DNA from: Archangium primigenium
GTDB lineage: Bacteria; Myxococcota; Myxococcia; Myxococcales; Myxococcaceae
Assembly (NCBI RefSeq): GCF_016904885.1
Contig: NZ_JADWYI010000001.1
Coordinates: 5,084,001 to 5,148,000 of the forward strand
DNA length: 64,000 nt
Reading direction: 5' to 3'
Position 1 is the stretch's first letter. Each line of letters starts with the position of its first letter. Shown here one piece after another: positions 62,957 through 64,000 of this stretch. The position numbers and the translations under genes are program-made. Under the pieces are notes generated by a model. It did no database searches, was not told the DNA's origin, and was given only the letters and a program-made list of their open reading frames with translations.

Positions 62957-62982
62957 TGGTTGCGGCGGGAATCGAACCCATC
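62957..62982 (-). other. tRNA 3'-end-like fragment
   Basis: Read on the reverse strand, GATGGGTTCGATTCCCGCCG resembles a tRNA T-arm and the start of an acceptor strand, but no 5' half lies nearby and one T-stem pair is mismatched. It may be a leftover attachment sequence of an integrated element. Not a functional tRNA. Confidence 0.35.
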
Positions 62983-63016
62983 GTTTGCCCCATTCACACG
63001 GATGAGGCAGACGAGC

Positions 63017-64000
63017 TCAGGGCGAGCACGTGGTGCGCAGCTGCGTGGCCCACACCTGGCCGCCATCGTAGATGTCGGCGGTGCTCATGAAGACCCGCGA
63101 GCCCACCCGCAGGAATCCGTAGGGGTAGGACGAGTCACCGCCCGGCACCAGGTCCTTGAGCAGCCGCGAGCCCGCGGGGGTGCCATCCGTCACCCAGGGC
63201 TCGATGCCCGTGGTGCTCTCCGCATCGGCGCTGAAGAAGACGAGGTCGTCCGCCGCGGCGTAGATCGGAGAGGTGTACTCGTCCGAGCGGCTCAGCGGCC
63301 GGTGCAGCATCGTCGTCCCCGAGGCCGTCCCATCGGTCACCCACAGCTGGGCGTCCCGGGGCGCTTGTCGCTCGCCGCCGATGGTGAGCGCGAAGTACAA
63401 CTTCGTGCCGCCCTCCACCGCGCTGATCCCGGTCACGTACGGGTACGCGGCGCCCTGGTCCGCGTACGCGTTCGGGAGCGTGACGACGGACGTCTCGGAG
63501 CCACCCTCCAGGGGAATGCGCCTCACGGAGATGCGCTGCGAGGACGCGGACGTGGTCGTCATGTACAGCGAGGAGCCCAGCACGCCGAGCAGGAGCGGCG
63601 CGCGCGTGGAGCCGTACGTGTACAGCTTCTGCGTGCCCGCCTTCGTGCCGTCGCTCTTCCACACCGCCACCGCCCCGTTGGCGCTCACCACGTAGAAGAA
63701 GGCCCATCCGCCCGTCACACGCGTGGAGGACACGCCCGTGCCCGAGGTGCTGACGTCCTTCACTCGGAACGTGCCCGCCTGGGTTCCATCGGTCCTCCAC
63801 AGGGCCAGGCCGCTCGCGTCCCGGGTGAAGAACAGGACCGCGCCCCCGAGCTTCAGGACGTCGGCGGGGACCGGGCCCCCGAAGTTCGTCCCCGACGAGG
63901 GAACCACCTCGGGCAGGGTCCGCACGCGCACGGTGCCCGCGCTCGTGCCATCCGACGTCCACAGCTCGGAGCTCGGCGTCGCGCCGTTCACCTGGCGGAA
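63017..64000 (-). CDS. ELWxxDGT-repeat protein (partial)
   Basis: The frame is open through the right edge, so the start lies outside. The visible part has repeated ELW/ALW-x-x-DGT-x-x-GT units (for example SSELWTSDGTSAGT, LALWRTDGTQAGT and AQLWVTDGTASGT) spaced by about 50 residues, a pattern typical of ELWxxDGT beta-repeat surface proteins in myxobacteria. A Cys lies close to the C-terminus. Probably exported; the signal peptide is not visible. Confidence 0.85.
   Translation of the reverse strand, partial: FRQVNGATPSSELWTSDGTSAGTVRVRTLPEVVPSSGTNFGGPVPADVLKLGGAVLFFTRDASGLALWRTDGTQAGTFRVKDVSTSGTGVSSTRVTGGWAFFYVVSANGAVAVWKSDGTKAGTQKLYTYGSTRAPLLLGVLGSSLYMTTTSASSQRISVRRIPLEGGSETSVVTLPNAYADQGAAYPYVTGISAVEGGTKLYFALTIGGERQAPRDAQLWVTDGTASGTTMLHRPLSRSDEYTSPIYAAADDLVFFSADAESTTGIEPWVTDGTPAGSRLLKDLVPGGDSSYPYGFLRVGSRVFMSTADIYDGGQVWATQLRTTCSP

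Noticed and set aside
62940-63000. A functional tRNA gene
   Set aside because: Only a T-arm and part of an acceptor strand can be recognised; no anticodon or D-arm lies upstream on that strand.

Overview
The window is high-GC chromosomal DNA from a myxobacterium, most likely of the Cystobacter/Archangium group. This placement is inferred. It rests on strong G/C bias at third codon positions, many lipoproteins, a sensor kinase with stacked sensory domains, a MYXO-CTERM-like sorting tail, kelch-repeat and ELWxxDGT-repeat surface proteins, and a site resembling the Myxococcus LexA box before dnaE2. No rRNA, complete tRNA, CRISPR array or intact prophage is visible.

Layout. 1-4.3 kb: the end of an unknown gene, two co-oriented unknown genes, a 2-oxoglutarate/Fe(II) oxygenase and an unknown protein. 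4.3-13 kb: glutathione S-transferase, ABC-F ATPase, lipoprotein Cu/Zn superoxide dismutase, UPF0303-type heme-degrading-domain protein, a lipoprotein, an NfeD/SPFH pair, an alpha/beta hydrolase and a long secreted protein. 13-20.2 kb: a DUF3142-like lipoprotein, SOS-type polymerase dnaE2, a second SPFH gene coupled to an NAD-kinase-like gene, and a membrane-anchored hydrolase. 20.2-25.5 kb: an AT-richer island with an orphan P-loop ATPase, a secreted protein and an M48-like metallopeptidase lipoprotein, with relics of ISL3-like, IS5-like and IS630-like transposases. 25.5-47.2 kb: ordinary metabolic, envelope and signalling genes, including an AidB-like acyl-CoA dehydrogenase, AAA ATPase, WbqC, hybrid-like histidine kinase, PhyH dioxygenase, aldo/keto reductase, OsmC, exonuclease III, PlsC and a universal stress protein.

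47.3-58.5 kb: the most unusual region, a tightly packed four-gene operon. It encodes very large proteins of 1314, about 677, 1069 and about 657 residues. One ends in a phage-tail-collar (microcystin-dependent-protein-like) domain and one resembles DUF6603 proteins. No capsid, terminase, sheath or tape-measure gene accompanies them. 59-64 kb: a truncated IS3 transposase, a kelch-repeat lipoprotein with a strong terminator, an IS91-like relic beside a tRNA-like fragment and iterated repeats, and an ELWxxDGT-repeat protein running off the window.

Several neighbouring genes have short gaps or overlaps that suggest operons: nfeD-SPFH, SPFH-NAD-kinase-like, DUF3142-like with the secreted protein, aldo/keto reductase with PhyH, the CxnCH lipoprotein with the BNR-repeat protein, xth-plsC, and the four-gene giant operon.
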